NCBI RefSeq assembly: GCF_007828835.1
Contig: NZ_VIVL01000015.1
Span: 57,935 to 121,934, forward strand
Source of the DNA: Variovorax beijingensis
Lineage (GTDB): Bacteria > Pseudomonadota > Gammaproteobacteria > Burkholderiales > Burkholderiaceae_C
Length of the DNA: 64,000 nt
Reading direction: 5' to 3'
In this document: positions 34,658-42,373 of the stretch, piece by piece
Layout of the letters: each line of letters begins with the position of its first letter
Numbering within the stretch: position 1 is the stretch's first letter
Position numbers and translations under genes: made by a program
Notes under the pieces: generated by a model
What the model saw: the letters and a program-made list of their open reading frames with translations, nothing else
The model's database searches: none
What the model was told of the DNA's origin: nothing

Positions 34658-34676
34658 CACTTGCATTGTGCAAGTG
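34658..34676. promoter_or_regulatory. HxlR operator, copy 1
   Basis: CACTTGCATTGTGCAAGTG is a palindrome with 8-base arms and a 3-base centre. It shares the ACTTGCA-N3-TGCAAGT core with the copy at 34696-34712; centres are 37 bp apart. It lies 35 bp upstream of the MBL-fold gene start. Confidence 0.75.
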
Positions 34677-34695
34677 GTTGAATGGTACGCCTACA

Positions 34696-34712
34696 ACTTG
34701 CATAATGCAAGT
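34696..34712. promoter_or_regulatory. HxlR operator, copy 2
   Basis: ACTTGCATAATGCAAGT is the second palindrome of the pair, 19 bp upstream of the HxlR start codon and partly overlapping where its promoter should be. It fits autoregulation together with control of the divergent MBL-fold operon. Confidence 0.75.
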
Positions 34713-34731
34713 AGAAATTTAGGAGAGAGCT

Positions 34732-35211
34732 TTGTCGCAAACAAGACGATCGGGCTGCCCGATCAACCTGACGCTTGAGCAGATCGGCGACCGCTGGAGC
34801 CTGATCGTCATCCGCGATGTCATGTTCGAGAACAGGCGCAGCTATGGCGCTCTGCTTGAGCAAAACAAGGAAGGCATCGCCTCGAACATCCTCGCAAGCC
34901 GGCTGAAGCACTTGACCGCGTCTGGCCTGCTGACACGATCTTCGGATCCGAATCATCAGCAGAAAGGCATCTACAGCCTCACGGAAGCGGCCATACAGCT
35001 TGTACCTCTGCTCGCATGCATGGCAGCCTGGGGCCTTCGGCATACGCATCCGGAGGCGTCTTTGCGCTCGGAGTTGCTGGAAAAGGGCGGCCCTTCGCTT
35101 TGGAGTGCCTTGATGGATGAACTACGTTACCTGCATCTCGGTGCACCGCGTCCCGCGCGCTCAGTATTGGGGGAGTTCCGGACCGACCACGAGACGGCAA
35201 TCGCCAATTAG
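34732..35211 (+). CDS. HxlR family transcriptional regulator
   Basis: A 159-residue winged-helix regulator. CPINLTLEQIGDRWSLIVIR is the HxlR start with its conserved Cys9, and LASRLKHLTASGLLTRS is the recognition helix and wing. The start is TTG 34732 with AGGAGA six bases before it. Cys9 could sense aldehydes or oxidants as in HypR/YodB relatives, which is inference. It is divergent from the MBL-fold hydrolase gene and shares two palindromic operators with it. The C-terminal 40 residues exceed the usual length. Confidence 0.92.
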   Translation: MSQTRRSGCPINLTLEQIGDRWSLIVIRDVMFENRRSYGALLEQNKEGIASNILASRLKHLTASGLLTRSSDPNHQQKGIYSLTEAAIQLVPLLACMAAWGLRHTHPEASLRSELLEKGGPSLWSALMDELRYLHLGAPRPARSVLGEFRTDHETAIAN

Positions 35212-35282
35212 CACCGATCTTTGCGTCATGACATAGATCGTGTAGTGCAAAGCCATCCACGCCAGAATGCCGGAGGTAAGCA

Positions 35283-36152
35283 ATGCATGGTCACCTGGAC
35301 CCACAAACCGAGTACCGAGAGGTCGGAGGTGAACTCGTCTCCGGCACCATTGCCGACTCGCGCACCACACATGTCGAAGTCCTCGCGCGCCGAGCCACCG
35401 GGCCCATCTCCTGGCGTTTCCGTCAACCGCGGATTGCGCTGTTCTGGTTTCGCAGCGGCCTCAAAGAGCTGCATCTGGAACTTGACGGGCGCCGCATCGA
35501 CTCGGAGATCAGAAAGGGAACAAGCCTGACGCTGCTCCCGGCCTCGACCTCCGTCGTAGGCGAGTTCGAGGTCGCGCCCTCGTTCGACTATACGGTAGCC
35601 TTCCTCGACCCGGCCGTTGCGTCTGACGCCGGCTGCCATTTCGATCGGCCCCTGATTGGCTTCGGCAGCGAAGATTTGCAGCGTAGCCTTTCAATGCTTT
35701 GCCGTGAGGCGCGCAATGCAGACAGCCTTTACGGGTTGTTCGCGGAGGGCTGGGCAATGCAGGCGCTCGCTCTTCTGGCGCGAATTGACGGCAGTCAGGC
35801 AGCCACCGTCCGTCCGAGCGGTGGACTTGCCCCCAGCAGCTTCCGGCGCATAGTCGACTACATCGAGGCCGACTTGTCCAGGCCCTTCACGATCGAGGAC
35901 TTGGCGCGAGTTGCCGGTGTCAGTCCCCGGCATTTCATCCGGGCTTTTCGCGAGAGTTCCGGGCAGACACCCCTACGCTTTGTTTACAGTCTGCGTCTCG
36001 AGCGGGCTAAGGAGTTCCTTCTGGATCCCCGTCGCACCGCAACTGAAATCGCGCTGGACTGCGGCTTCAGTCACGCTCAACACTTCAGCACCGCATTCAA
36101 GCAGGCAACTGGCATGACGCCGTCCGAATTCCGCAGGGCTGCAACACATTGA
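35283..36152 (+). CDS. AraC family transcriptional regulator
   Basis: A 289-residue activator. The N-terminal half lacks a clear cupin signature, while the C-terminal roughly 100 residues are the double helix-turn-helix (FTIEDLARVAGVSPRHFIRA and TATEIALDCGFSHAQHFSTA, then GMTPSEFRR). GGAGG seven bases before ATG marks the start. It follows the HxlR gene by 71 bp in the same direction and converges on the BKACE gene 9 bp away. Its target is not evident. Confidence 0.92.
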   Translation: MHGHLDPQTEYREVGGELVSGTIADSRTTHVEVLARRATGPISWRFRQPRIALFWFRSGLKELHLELDGRRIDSEIRKGTSLTLLPASTSVVGEFEVAPSFDYTVAFLDPAVASDAGCHFDRPLIGFGSEDLQRSLSMLCREARNADSLYGLFAEGWAMQALALLARIDGSQAATVRPSGGLAPSSFRRIVDYIEADLSRPFTIEDLARVAGVSPRHFIRAFRESSGQTPLRFVYSLRLERAKEFLLDPRRTATEIALDCGFSHAQHFSTAFKQATGMTPSEFRRAATH

Positions 36153-36161
36153 TGCGTCGCC

Positions 36162-37085
36162 TCAGAAGTTGACTTGCCCAATTCCCTTCAATTTCAGGAT
36201 CTCCCTTGCCTCTTTCGGGCTGGCGACTTCGAGACCGAGCCCTTCGATAATCTGTCGCACCTGCCGCACCTGCGCTGCGTTGCTCTCGGCCAGCGTGCCG
36301 CGTCCCAGCCACAGGCTGTCCTCCAATCCAACGCGCACATTGCCGCCCATACTGGCAGACATTGCTGCGAGGCGAAGCTGATCCTTGCCAGCTCCCAAAA
36401 CCGACCAGCGATAGTCATTGCCGAACAGCCGGTCGGCCGTCCGCTTCATGTGCAACACGTCTTCCGGGTGCGTGCCGATACCGCCCAGGATGCCGAACAC
36501 CGTCTGAACAAAGAACGGCGCCTTGACCAGACCGCGCTCGACGAAGTGCGCCAGGTTGTACAGGTGGCTCACGTCGTAGCACTCGAATTCGAAGCGCGTA
36601 TCGTTGGCAGAACATTCGGCCAGGGCGTATTCAATATCCTTGAAGGTGTTGCGGAAAATCAGGTCTCGACTGGCTTCGAGCGCTTCGCGCTCCCAGGCAT
36701 GTTTGAATTCCTTGAACCGCGCCAACATCGGGAACAGCGCGAAGTTCATGGAGCCCATGTTGAGCGAGGCCACCTCGGGCGCAAAGCGTATTGACGGCTG
36801 AATGCGCTCTTCGATCGTCATGTAAGGCGAGCCGCCGCTGGTGATGTTCATCACCGCATCGGTGCGTGCCTTGATCTGCGGCAGGAATCGGCCGAATGCC
36901 TCTGGGCTCTGATCCGGCTTGCCCGTGATCGGATCGCGTGCGTGAAGGTGAATGATTGCCGCGCCCGCCTCGGCGGCGCCGACAGAGGCTTCGATGATCT
37001 CTTCCGGTGTGACCGGGAGATAGGGTGACATCGAGGGCGTATGAATTGCACCCGTGACAGCGCAGGTGATGATGACTTTGCTCAT
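36162..37085 (-). CDS. BKACE family protein (beta-keto acid cleavage enzyme)
   Basis: A 307-residue TIM-barrel protein of the 3-keto-5-aminohexanoate cleavage enzyme (Kce/BKACE) family. It condenses a beta-keto acid with acetyl-CoA, giving acetoacetate and a new CoA thioester, with a zinc ion. IIHLHARDP (His46, His48) supplies zinc ligands; ITSGGSPYMTIEERI and ASLNMGSMNF are family blocks. As the last gene of an operon with an SDR, an AAHS permease and a tautomerase, it probably cleaves a beta-keto acid formed by the SDR. The exact substrate class is not determinable here. Confidence 0.9.
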   Translation of the reverse strand: MSKVIITCAVTGAIHTPSMSPYLPVTPEEIIEASVGAAEAGAAIIHLHARDPITGKPDQSPEAFGRFLPQIKARTDAVMNITSGGSPYMTIEERIQPSIRFAPEVASLNMGSMNFALFPMLARFKEFKHAWEREALEASRDLIFRNTFKDIEYALAECSANDTRFEFECYDVSHLYNLAHFVERGLVKAPFFVQTVFGILGGIGTHPEDVLHMKRTADRLFGNDYRWSVLGAGKDQLRLAAMSASMGGNVRVGLEDSLWLGRGTLAESNAAQVRQVRQIIEGLGLEVASPKEAREILKLKGIGQVNF

Positions 37086-37117
37086 GACATGTTCTGCTTC
37101 TCTCGCTTGCTGCGTAC

Positions 37118-37870
37118 TCAGATCTGGGCTTTGCCGCCATCCACGAACAACTCAATGCCGTTGACAAAGCTCGAATCGTCGGAGGCAAGAAAGACTGCCG
37201 CTTTCGCAATTTCGTCCGGTTCGCCGACGCGGCCCATCGGGATCCGCGTGGCCATAGCATCGAGCATTCCCTGTTGCCGTGCGGCGTCGGGCCCGGCCAG
37301 GTCAAAGAAGCCTGGTGTCTTGGTCGGCCCAGGGCTGAGCGTGTTGACCCGGATGCCGCGGCCTTTTAGATCGAGAATCCAATTGCGGGCGAATGAGCGT
37401 ACGGCGGCCTTTGAGGCGGCGTAGACACTGAATGCTTCGGTGCCACCGCTGGCGGCGGTGGAGCCAGTCAAGATGACTGATGCGCCGTCCGCCAGCAACG
37501 GCAGCGCCTTCTGTACAGTAAACAGCACGCCTTTGACGTTACGGCCAAATGTGTCGTCATACTGCTCCTCTGTAATGGTCCCGAGCGGCAGCCGCGAGCC
37601 GCCGCCGGCATTGACGAACAATACGTCGATCCGACCCTTATCCCGCCTCACCCGATCGAACAGCGTGTCGAGTTCGGCCATGTTCGATGAATCGACCCGG
37701 ATGCCGACAGCGTCACCGATCGCGGAGACCGCAGCGTCGAGTTCGGCTTGTCGGCGACCGGTGATAACGACGTGGGCTCCTTCACTAGCGAACCGCTTGG
37801 CGGTAGCGAGCCCGATTCCCGTGGATCCACCAGTAACGATTGCGATCTTGCCTTCAAGTTTGCGAGACAT
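37118..37870 (-). CDS. Short-chain dehydrogenase/reductase
   Basis: A 250-residue classical SDR. VTGGSTGIGLATA is the cofactor site, ITGRRQAEL suggests NADP(H) use through Arg, VNAGGGSRLP is the NNAG equivalent, and YAASKAAV carries Tyr-x3-Lys. Its start overlaps the MFS gene by 17 bp and AAGGAA precedes it. In this operon it may oxidise a 3-hydroxy acid to the beta-keto acid cleaved by the BKACE protein, which is inference. Confidence 0.9.
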   Translation of the reverse strand: MSRKLEGKIAIVTGGSTGIGLATAKRFASEGAHVVITGRRQAELDAAVSAIGDAVGIRVDSSNMAELDTLFDRVRRDKGRIDVLFVNAGGGSRLPLGTITEEQYDDTFGRNVKGVLFTVQKALPLLADGASVILTGSTAASGGTEAFSVYAASKAAVRSFARNWILDLKGRGIRVNTLSPGPTKTPGFFDLAGPDAARQQGMLDAMATRIPMGRVGEPDEIAKAAVFLASDDSSFVNGIELFVDGGKAQI

Positions 37871-39209
37871 GGAATTTTCCTTGGTTGGTTGTAGGTCGGA
37901 GCGTGTCCGACGATTTGTGATTGATCAGTGCGACCGCGACACCTCCGATCGCGGCGGCCAGTGCAATGGCAAGAAAGTTGTGCACCAGCGGCAACTCCAT
38001 GGAGACCAATAGGCCGATCGCGATGGGCGCTGCGATGGCGCCGATGCGCCCGACTCCCGAGGCGAAACCAAGGCCCGTCGAACGGATCGACGTCGGGTAG
38101 AACTGCCCGGCATACGCGTAAAGGAGAATCTGGGTGCCCAGCGTCGATGCGCCCACGATGGCAACGATCAGGAACAGCGGCTGCGCGCCGTAGCCGAGAA
38201 AAGTCAGCGAGACCGCGGCAACCGCGAAGAACGCCGCCGTCACCCATTTGATGTTCAGCTTGTCGGCGAGCCAACCGCCACCGACGGCGCCGACGACTGC
38301 ACCTGTGTTGTAGGCGAGCAGGAAGTTCAGTGCCGAACCCAGGCTATAGCCGGCCATGCCCATCAGCTTGACCAGCCACGAACTGAGCGCATAGAGCATG
38401 AACAGGCAGGTCATAAAGGCGATCCACAACATCACCGAACTGAAGCCGCGGCCGTCCAGGAATAGCCTGGCTACGCTCGAACTTTCGGCCTTGTCCCCGG
38501 CAGGAACGAGGAACTCCTCGTGCGGCTCGAACCGAATGTCCGGCCGGATCTTCCGGACCACTTCGCGCAGACGCGCGTCGTCGTGCTGCTTGATCAGGAA
38601 CGGCAGCGACTCAGGCATGTACTTCAGGATGAACGGGACCAGCACAACTGGGGCCCCTGCGGCGATGAACACCGATTGCCAGCCGTAGGTCTCGATGAAT
38701 TGCTTGCCGAGCAGCGCGGCGAGCATGCTGCCGAGCGCGTAGCCGCAGCACATCAGTGTGACCATCAGGCCGCGCACCTTCTTCGGTGAATACTCGGTCA
38801 TCTGCGCGGCCGCAGTCGGAATCGCGCCGCCGATGCCGAGCCCGGCGAGGAAGCGCATCACGCTGAAGGTGATCGGGTCGCTGGTGAACCCGGCGGCGGC
38901 GGTGAACACGCTGAACATGAACATACAGATCGCGATCGCCCAGCGGCGGCCGATCCTGTCGGCAAGGGCGCCGAGCCCGACCGCGCCGAACATCATGCCG
39001 AACAGCGCCGAACTGGCCATGAAGCCCGCAGTCGCTGCGTCGACATTCATCGCCTTCATGATTGACGGAAGCGCGGTGCCGGCGACCGCCAGGTCGTAGC
39101 CATCGAGGACCAGGATGACGGAACACCAGAGCAGTACGGATCGGTGAAAGCTGTTGAACTTCGCCTCGTCGGCCAGTTTGTGAACATCTATCGGGCGGGG
39201 TGATTTCAT
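37854..39209 (-). CDS. MFS transporter, AAHS type
   Basis: A 451-residue, 12-span permease. LVLDGYDLAVAGTALP is the AAHS first-span motif and GALADRIGRRWA the loop 2-3 motif. AAGGAG before ATG 39209 sets the start; the frame continues upstream to 39302 without a better signal. It imports an aromatic or similar carboxylate and is followed by an SDR and BKACE in the same transcript. It is a distant paralogue of the AAHS permease at 25804-27180. Confidence 0.92.
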   Translation of the reverse strand: MKSPRPIDVHKLADEAKFNSFHRSVLLWCSVILVLDGYDLAVAGTALPSIMKAMNVDAATAGFMASSALFGMMFGAVGLGALADRIGRRWAIAICMFMFSVFTAAAGFTSDPITFSVMRFLAGLGIGGAIPTAAAQMTEYSPKKVRGLMVTLMCCGYALGSMLAALLGKQFIETYGWQSVFIAAGAPVVLVPFILKYMPESLPFLIKQHDDARLREVVRKIRPDIRFEPHEEFLVPAGDKAESSSVARLFLDGRGFSSVMLWIAFMTCLFMLYALSSWLVKLMGMAGYSLGSALNFLLAYNTGAVVGAVGGGWLADKLNIKWVTAAFFAVAAVSLTFLGYGAQPLFLIVAIVGASTLGTQILLYAYAGQFYPTSIRSTGLGFASGVGRIGAIAAPIAIGLLVSMELPLVHNFLAIALAAAIGGVAVALINHKSSDTLRPTTNQGKFHVSQT

Positions 39210-39270
39210 TGACTTGTCTCCTTTGATTTTTGGCGCGACGTTCAGGTGCGGCGCTACAGCCGCACCACCC

Positions 39271-39642
39271 TCAGACGCGAGGGGCTTCAGGCAGGCGTTC
39301 ACCGCCGCGCACGACGTACTTGGCGGGATACAGTGCGACGAGAACCTCGACCTCGTCCTCGGATGCGCCGGTGCATGCGCTCCAGATCGCGCTCACCTTT
39401 TTGGCCAGCGACAGCACGGCGCCGTCGCTGCGCCCGTCACGTATGTGGCAGAAGATCAGCGTTTCGGAGGTGGGCTCTCCAGAACGGTAGGTGTTCTCGG
39501 ACGTGGCTTCATGAAAGACGACGCTGATCAAGTCGAGCGGCGAAAGGATGATTTCCCTGATCGCACTCGTGATTTCGGTGGCGATCTTGGCCTTGACGCC
39601 GGGTTGAATTCCGACCTTGCATTCGCAAACAATGACGGGCAT
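39271..39642 (-). CDS. Tautomerase family protein
   Basis: A 123-residue protein starting MPVIVCECKVGIQPGVKAKI, with the catalytic proline next to the initiator Met. GGAGA lies before ATG 39642, and the longer frame to 39774 has no support. It is about twice the size of a single 4-oxalocrotonate tautomerase unit, with VVFHEATSENTYRSGEP in the middle. It is the first gene of the AAHS/SDR/BKACE operon, 61 bp before the permease. It may tautomerise a keto acid in the pathway. Confidence 0.82.
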   Translation of the reverse strand: MPVIVCECKVGIQPGVKAKIATEITSAIREIILSPLDLISVVFHEATSENTYRSGEPTSETLIFCHIRDGRSDGAVLSLAKKVSAIWSACTGASEDEVEVLVALYPAKYVVRGGERLPEAPRV

Positions 39643-39805
39643 GTTGTGTCTCCGTGAAGATGGGTTGCTGAGGCCCCCAGTCTCTCGGAACGTCGCCCTT
39701 GGTGATTGCAGCGCAGCGCCAACCTTGCTTCGAAGTGCCACCGCATGGATCTCCGGCTGGTGAGGCTTGCGCATGCGTGAAAGACATCGCCGGCGGCGTC
39801 CAGAT
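39643..39805. other. Intergenic stretch with no supported gene
   Basis: These 163 bases between the tautomerase start and the transposase remnant must contain the tautomerase operon promoter. I see no operator-like repeat or coding frame here that I can defend. Confidence 0.4.
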
Positions 39806-40062
39806 GGACCCGCTGAGGATCAGACCATCGAAGCAGTCGATGACGGGCGACAGGTATACCTGCCGGCCGGGATCTAGAACTCAGTGATGTCGGTGAGCCA
39901 CTTCTCGTTTGGCGCTGCGGCGTGGAAGTCGCGATTGATGAGGTTCTCGGGCGCTGGACCGATCTCCCGCAGATATGAGCCGTACCGACGCCGCTTGGGC
40001 TTGGCGACGATCAGGCTCTCTTGCTTCATCAGCCGCTGCACAACCTTCTCGGAGATCGGCGT
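39806..40062 (-). pseudogene. IS3-family transposase (OrfB) remnant
   Basis: Read on the minus strand, three recognisable IS3 blocks occur in order: ISEKVVQRLMKQESL, NLINRDFHAAAPNEKWLTD with ITEF, then VYLSPVIDCFDGLILSG. An in-frame TAG (39874-39876) follows ITEF and a frameshift separates it from the last block. Only the first catalytic Asp region remains; the downstream D and E, OrfA and terminal repeats were not found. It lies directly behind the Bug gene at 40147 and marks an old insertion. Confidence 0.85.
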
Positions 40063-40146
40063 TCGAGTTGCAGATGCCGGATGTCACGCTGCAGCGATTC
40101 GAGTTGTCGCTCCATCTCGGCCAGTTCCGGTACCAGGCGGAACGCG

Positions 40147-41115
40147 TCAGTTGTCGATTCGGATGTTCTTGGCCTTGATGAGGCTGGTCCAGCGCGCTTC
40201 TTCGTCACTCAGGAATCGTGAGAACTGGGCGGCAGATTGCGGCGTGATCACCATCGTGCGATCGCGCAGTTCTTTCAGCACGGCAGGGTCCTGCAGAACT
40301 GCCAGAATCTCCTTGGCCAAGTGGTCCTTGATGGCCGCCGGCGTGTTTGCGGGAGCCATGAAGCCGTACCAGACTGCAACATCGATTGGCAAGCCCTGCT
40401 CGGCAAGCGTCGGGAATTCCGGGTACGCGTCCATCCGCTTGGCCGACGTCACACCGAGCACCTTCACCTTCCCTGCCTTGGCCAGGTCTGCGGCGGTTTG
40501 GGTCCCCATGAACATGAGGTCGACCTGCCCGCTGAGGAGTTGCGTCAGCGCGGGGGCGGATCCGGGAAACGGAACGTGCAGCAGTTGCACGTTCGCGGAC
40601 TGCTCAATCAACGCAGTAGCCACATGCGCAGTGCTCCCGATACCCCAGGTCGCAACCGAGACCGCTCCAGGCTTTTCCTTCGCCAGCCGAACGAAGTCGG
40701 ACACCGTGCTCGCTTTCGAGCTTGGGTTGGCAACGAGCGCAAACGGCACGACGCCCATGAACGCCACTGCGTCGAAGTCCTTGGCGGTGTACGCGATGTT
40801 CTTGTAGATCAATGGGTTCAGCACGTTCGTTTCCGGCAGCGCAAACAGCAACGTGTACCCATCAGGTTGCGAACGAGCCACCAGGGTAGCGCCAATGATC
40901 CCGGTGGCGCCCGGCTTGTTATCGACCAGGACCGGCTGCTTGAGCCTGGTAGTCAGCCTATCGGCCATGAGGCGGGCAACTGCGTCGGTGTGAGCTCCAG
41001 GAGACCAAGGCACGACAAGCCTGATGGGCCGCTGTGGAAAGTTGTCGGTCTGTGCAGATACCGGCAGCAGGAAGGCAGCCAAAACGGCGCCCAGTGCGAG
41101 ATTGCGAAAAGACAT
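40147..41115 (-). CDS. Bug family tripartite tricarboxylate transporter substrate-binding protein
   Basis: A 322-residue periplasmic protein. A Sec signal peptide ends near LLPVSAQ (residue 21). FPQRPIRLVVPWSPGAHTD, VDNKPGATGIIG and PDGYTLLF are the Bug family's ligand-loop motifs. No membrane subunits (TctA/TctB) are in the window, which is common for orphan Bug genes. Its start region and 5' leader closely resemble those of the interrupted Bug gene at 63685. The ligand is probably a carboxylate. Confidence 0.93.
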   Translation of the reverse strand: MSFRNLALGAVLAAFLLPVSAQTDNFPQRPIRLVVPWSPGAHTDAVARLMADRLTTRLKQPVLVDNKPGATGIIGATLVARSQPDGYTLLFALPETNVLNPLIYKNIAYTAKDFDAVAFMGVVPFALVANPSSKASTVSDFVRLAKEKPGAVSVATWGIGSTAHVATALIEQSANVQLLHVPFPGSAPALTQLLSGQVDLMFMGTQTAADLAKAGKVKVLGVTSAKRMDAYPEFPTLAEQGLPIDVAVWYGFMAPANTPAAIKDHLAKEILAVLQDPAVLKELRDRTMVITPQSAAQFSRFLSDEEARWTSLIKAKNIRIDN

Positions 41116-41251
41116 GGTTGGTTCCCCAGGAATGACCTGGCCACTCTAGTTGTGCAGCCCGCCCCCCGCGCAAACCACTTCGCTCGGATATGGGGGGCCA
41201 GTTCGCGCACGCTGAAGGACTTAGAGGATTCTTGGTTCAATGCGCCGTCGC

Positions 41252-41407
41252 TTACGCCATGCCAGGCTTCTTTCGGGCCCAGAGTTCGGCTGCACGCGAG
41301 TGCGAAATTCCGTTGCGCATGCGATCGAAAAGTTTGACGACGCGCGCCCCAATCAAGCCGACCTCGACCATCACATCTGCATCGTTGCCGGTATTTCGAT
41401 AGGCGTG
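41252..41407 (-). pseudogene. C-terminal protein remnant, possibly cupin-like
   Basis: A frame ending in TAA (41252-41254) reads HAYRNTGNDADVMVEVGLIG and RVVKLFDRMRNGISHSRAAE on the minus strand, with coding-like codons but no start. HAYRNTGNDADVMVEV looks like the last strands of a cupin domain. It sits in a 442-bp gap and directly adjoins another remnant in a different frame. Confidence 0.4.
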
Positions 41408-41532
41408 AGCCGCCGAACGCTGAACTGCGCTGGGTGTTTTGGATGGCGACGATGCATCGGAGTCCGTCCGGGTTCGTCGCGAAGATCAAGCGTTCGTGCG
41501 AGGCTTCTTCAGGCAGCCCGAACAGTGAGATG
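41403..41532 (-). pseudogene. N-terminal remnant of a Glu/Leu/Phe/Val dehydrogenase-like gene
   Basis: The minus-strand frame contains SISLFGLPEEASHERLIFAT followed by GLRCIVAIQNT and AFGGSR, which line up with the N-terminal block of leucine/valine dehydrogenases (GLRAIIAIH-T then GPALGG-R). The frame then loses similarity and merges with the preceding remnant. It is decayed: no intact start and no catalytic or NAD domain. Confidence 0.5.
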
Positions 41533-41557
41533 GAAGCGGCAGAAGCGAGAGGTGCAA

Positions 41558-42373
41558 TCAGGAGCTGGATCGTTGGCAATGTTGGGGTCTGATTCCTTCG
41601 ACCGGACCATGCTCGTGCTTCTCCGAGTGTGAGCGGACCTCCAATCGCGCCGTATGCGCGACCTCTTGCATTCCGGCACCAGCTGCCAATGCCTCGTGAA
41701 AACCGGCGTCGGTGACCGCAGCAAATCGCGCCTTCATGATGGAGAACGCGCTCTGCGGCTTCTCTGCCAATGATGACGCGCAGGAGATGGCCTTCGAGAG
41801 CAGATCGTTCGGCTCGACGCTTTCTGAGACGAGTCCGTATTTGATGCACTGTTCGGCCGACAGGCGCGCGCCGCTCAGCACAATCTGATGTGCAAGTGCC
41901 GGCGGCAGGAAGAGCCCGAGCAACCACGGCCCGAGTGCCGTCACCAGGCCGTGGTCAATCTCGGGAAAACCGAACTCGAAATCAGGCGTGGCGAGACGCG
42001 TATCCGACAAGAGCGCCAACGCCACGCCGCCCCCGAGGGCCATGCCGTTGAGCGCAGTGACCAGGGGTTTGGAGAAGGCGCGCAAGTCACGGTAGAGGTC
42101 GCCAATCTCCAGCATGACCGCACTCGCCGCGGATGGAGAGAGCGCCAGTAGTTCCTTGATGTCGTGCCCAGCACAAAATGCCCTGCCGCTGGCTGTCAGC
42201 ACAAGAGCCGATATGCCGCTAGCGCGCTGCGCTTCGCCAAGCGTTTGGCGCAGTTCTTCCCGCATCGTTCGGTTGATGGCGTTGAGAGCCTTGGGACGGT
42301 TCAGACAAACCACGAGCACACCGTCGCAACGGTGAAGTTCAAGTGTAGAGCACTGCCGAAAGTGCGAACTCAT
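41558..42373 (-). CDS. Enoyl-CoA hydratase/isomerase family protein
   Basis: A 271-residue crotonase. FCAGHDIKEL and GMALGGGVALALLSD form the oxyanion hole, and FGFPEIDHGL keeps the second glutamate, but the first catalytic Glu position (after GGG) is Ala, so simple hydratase chemistry is doubtful. The last 25 residues (about HSEKHEHGPVEGIRPQH onward) do not look like a crotonase end and lead into remnant DNA, so the C-terminus may have been altered. It overlaps the CoA-transferase gene by 4 bp and is coupled to it. Confidence 0.82.
   Translation of the reverse strand: MSSHFRQCSTLELHRCDGVLVVCLNRPKALNAINRTMREELRQTLGEAQRASGISALVLTASGRAFCAGHDIKELLALSPSAASAVMLEIGDLYRDLRAFSKPLVTALNGMALGGGVALALLSDTRLATPDFEFGFPEIDHGLVTALGPWLLGLFLPPALAHQIVLSGARLSAEQCIKYGLVSESVEPNDLLSKAISCASSLAEKPQSAFSIMKARFAAVTDAGFHEALAAGAGMQEVAHTARLEVRSHSEKHEHGPVEGIRPQHCQRSSS

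Noticed and set aside
41558..41640. The crotonase C-terminus as a new fused domain
   Set aside because: The 25 atypical residues are low in structure signals and lead straight into decayed DNA, so an altered end is more likely than a domain.
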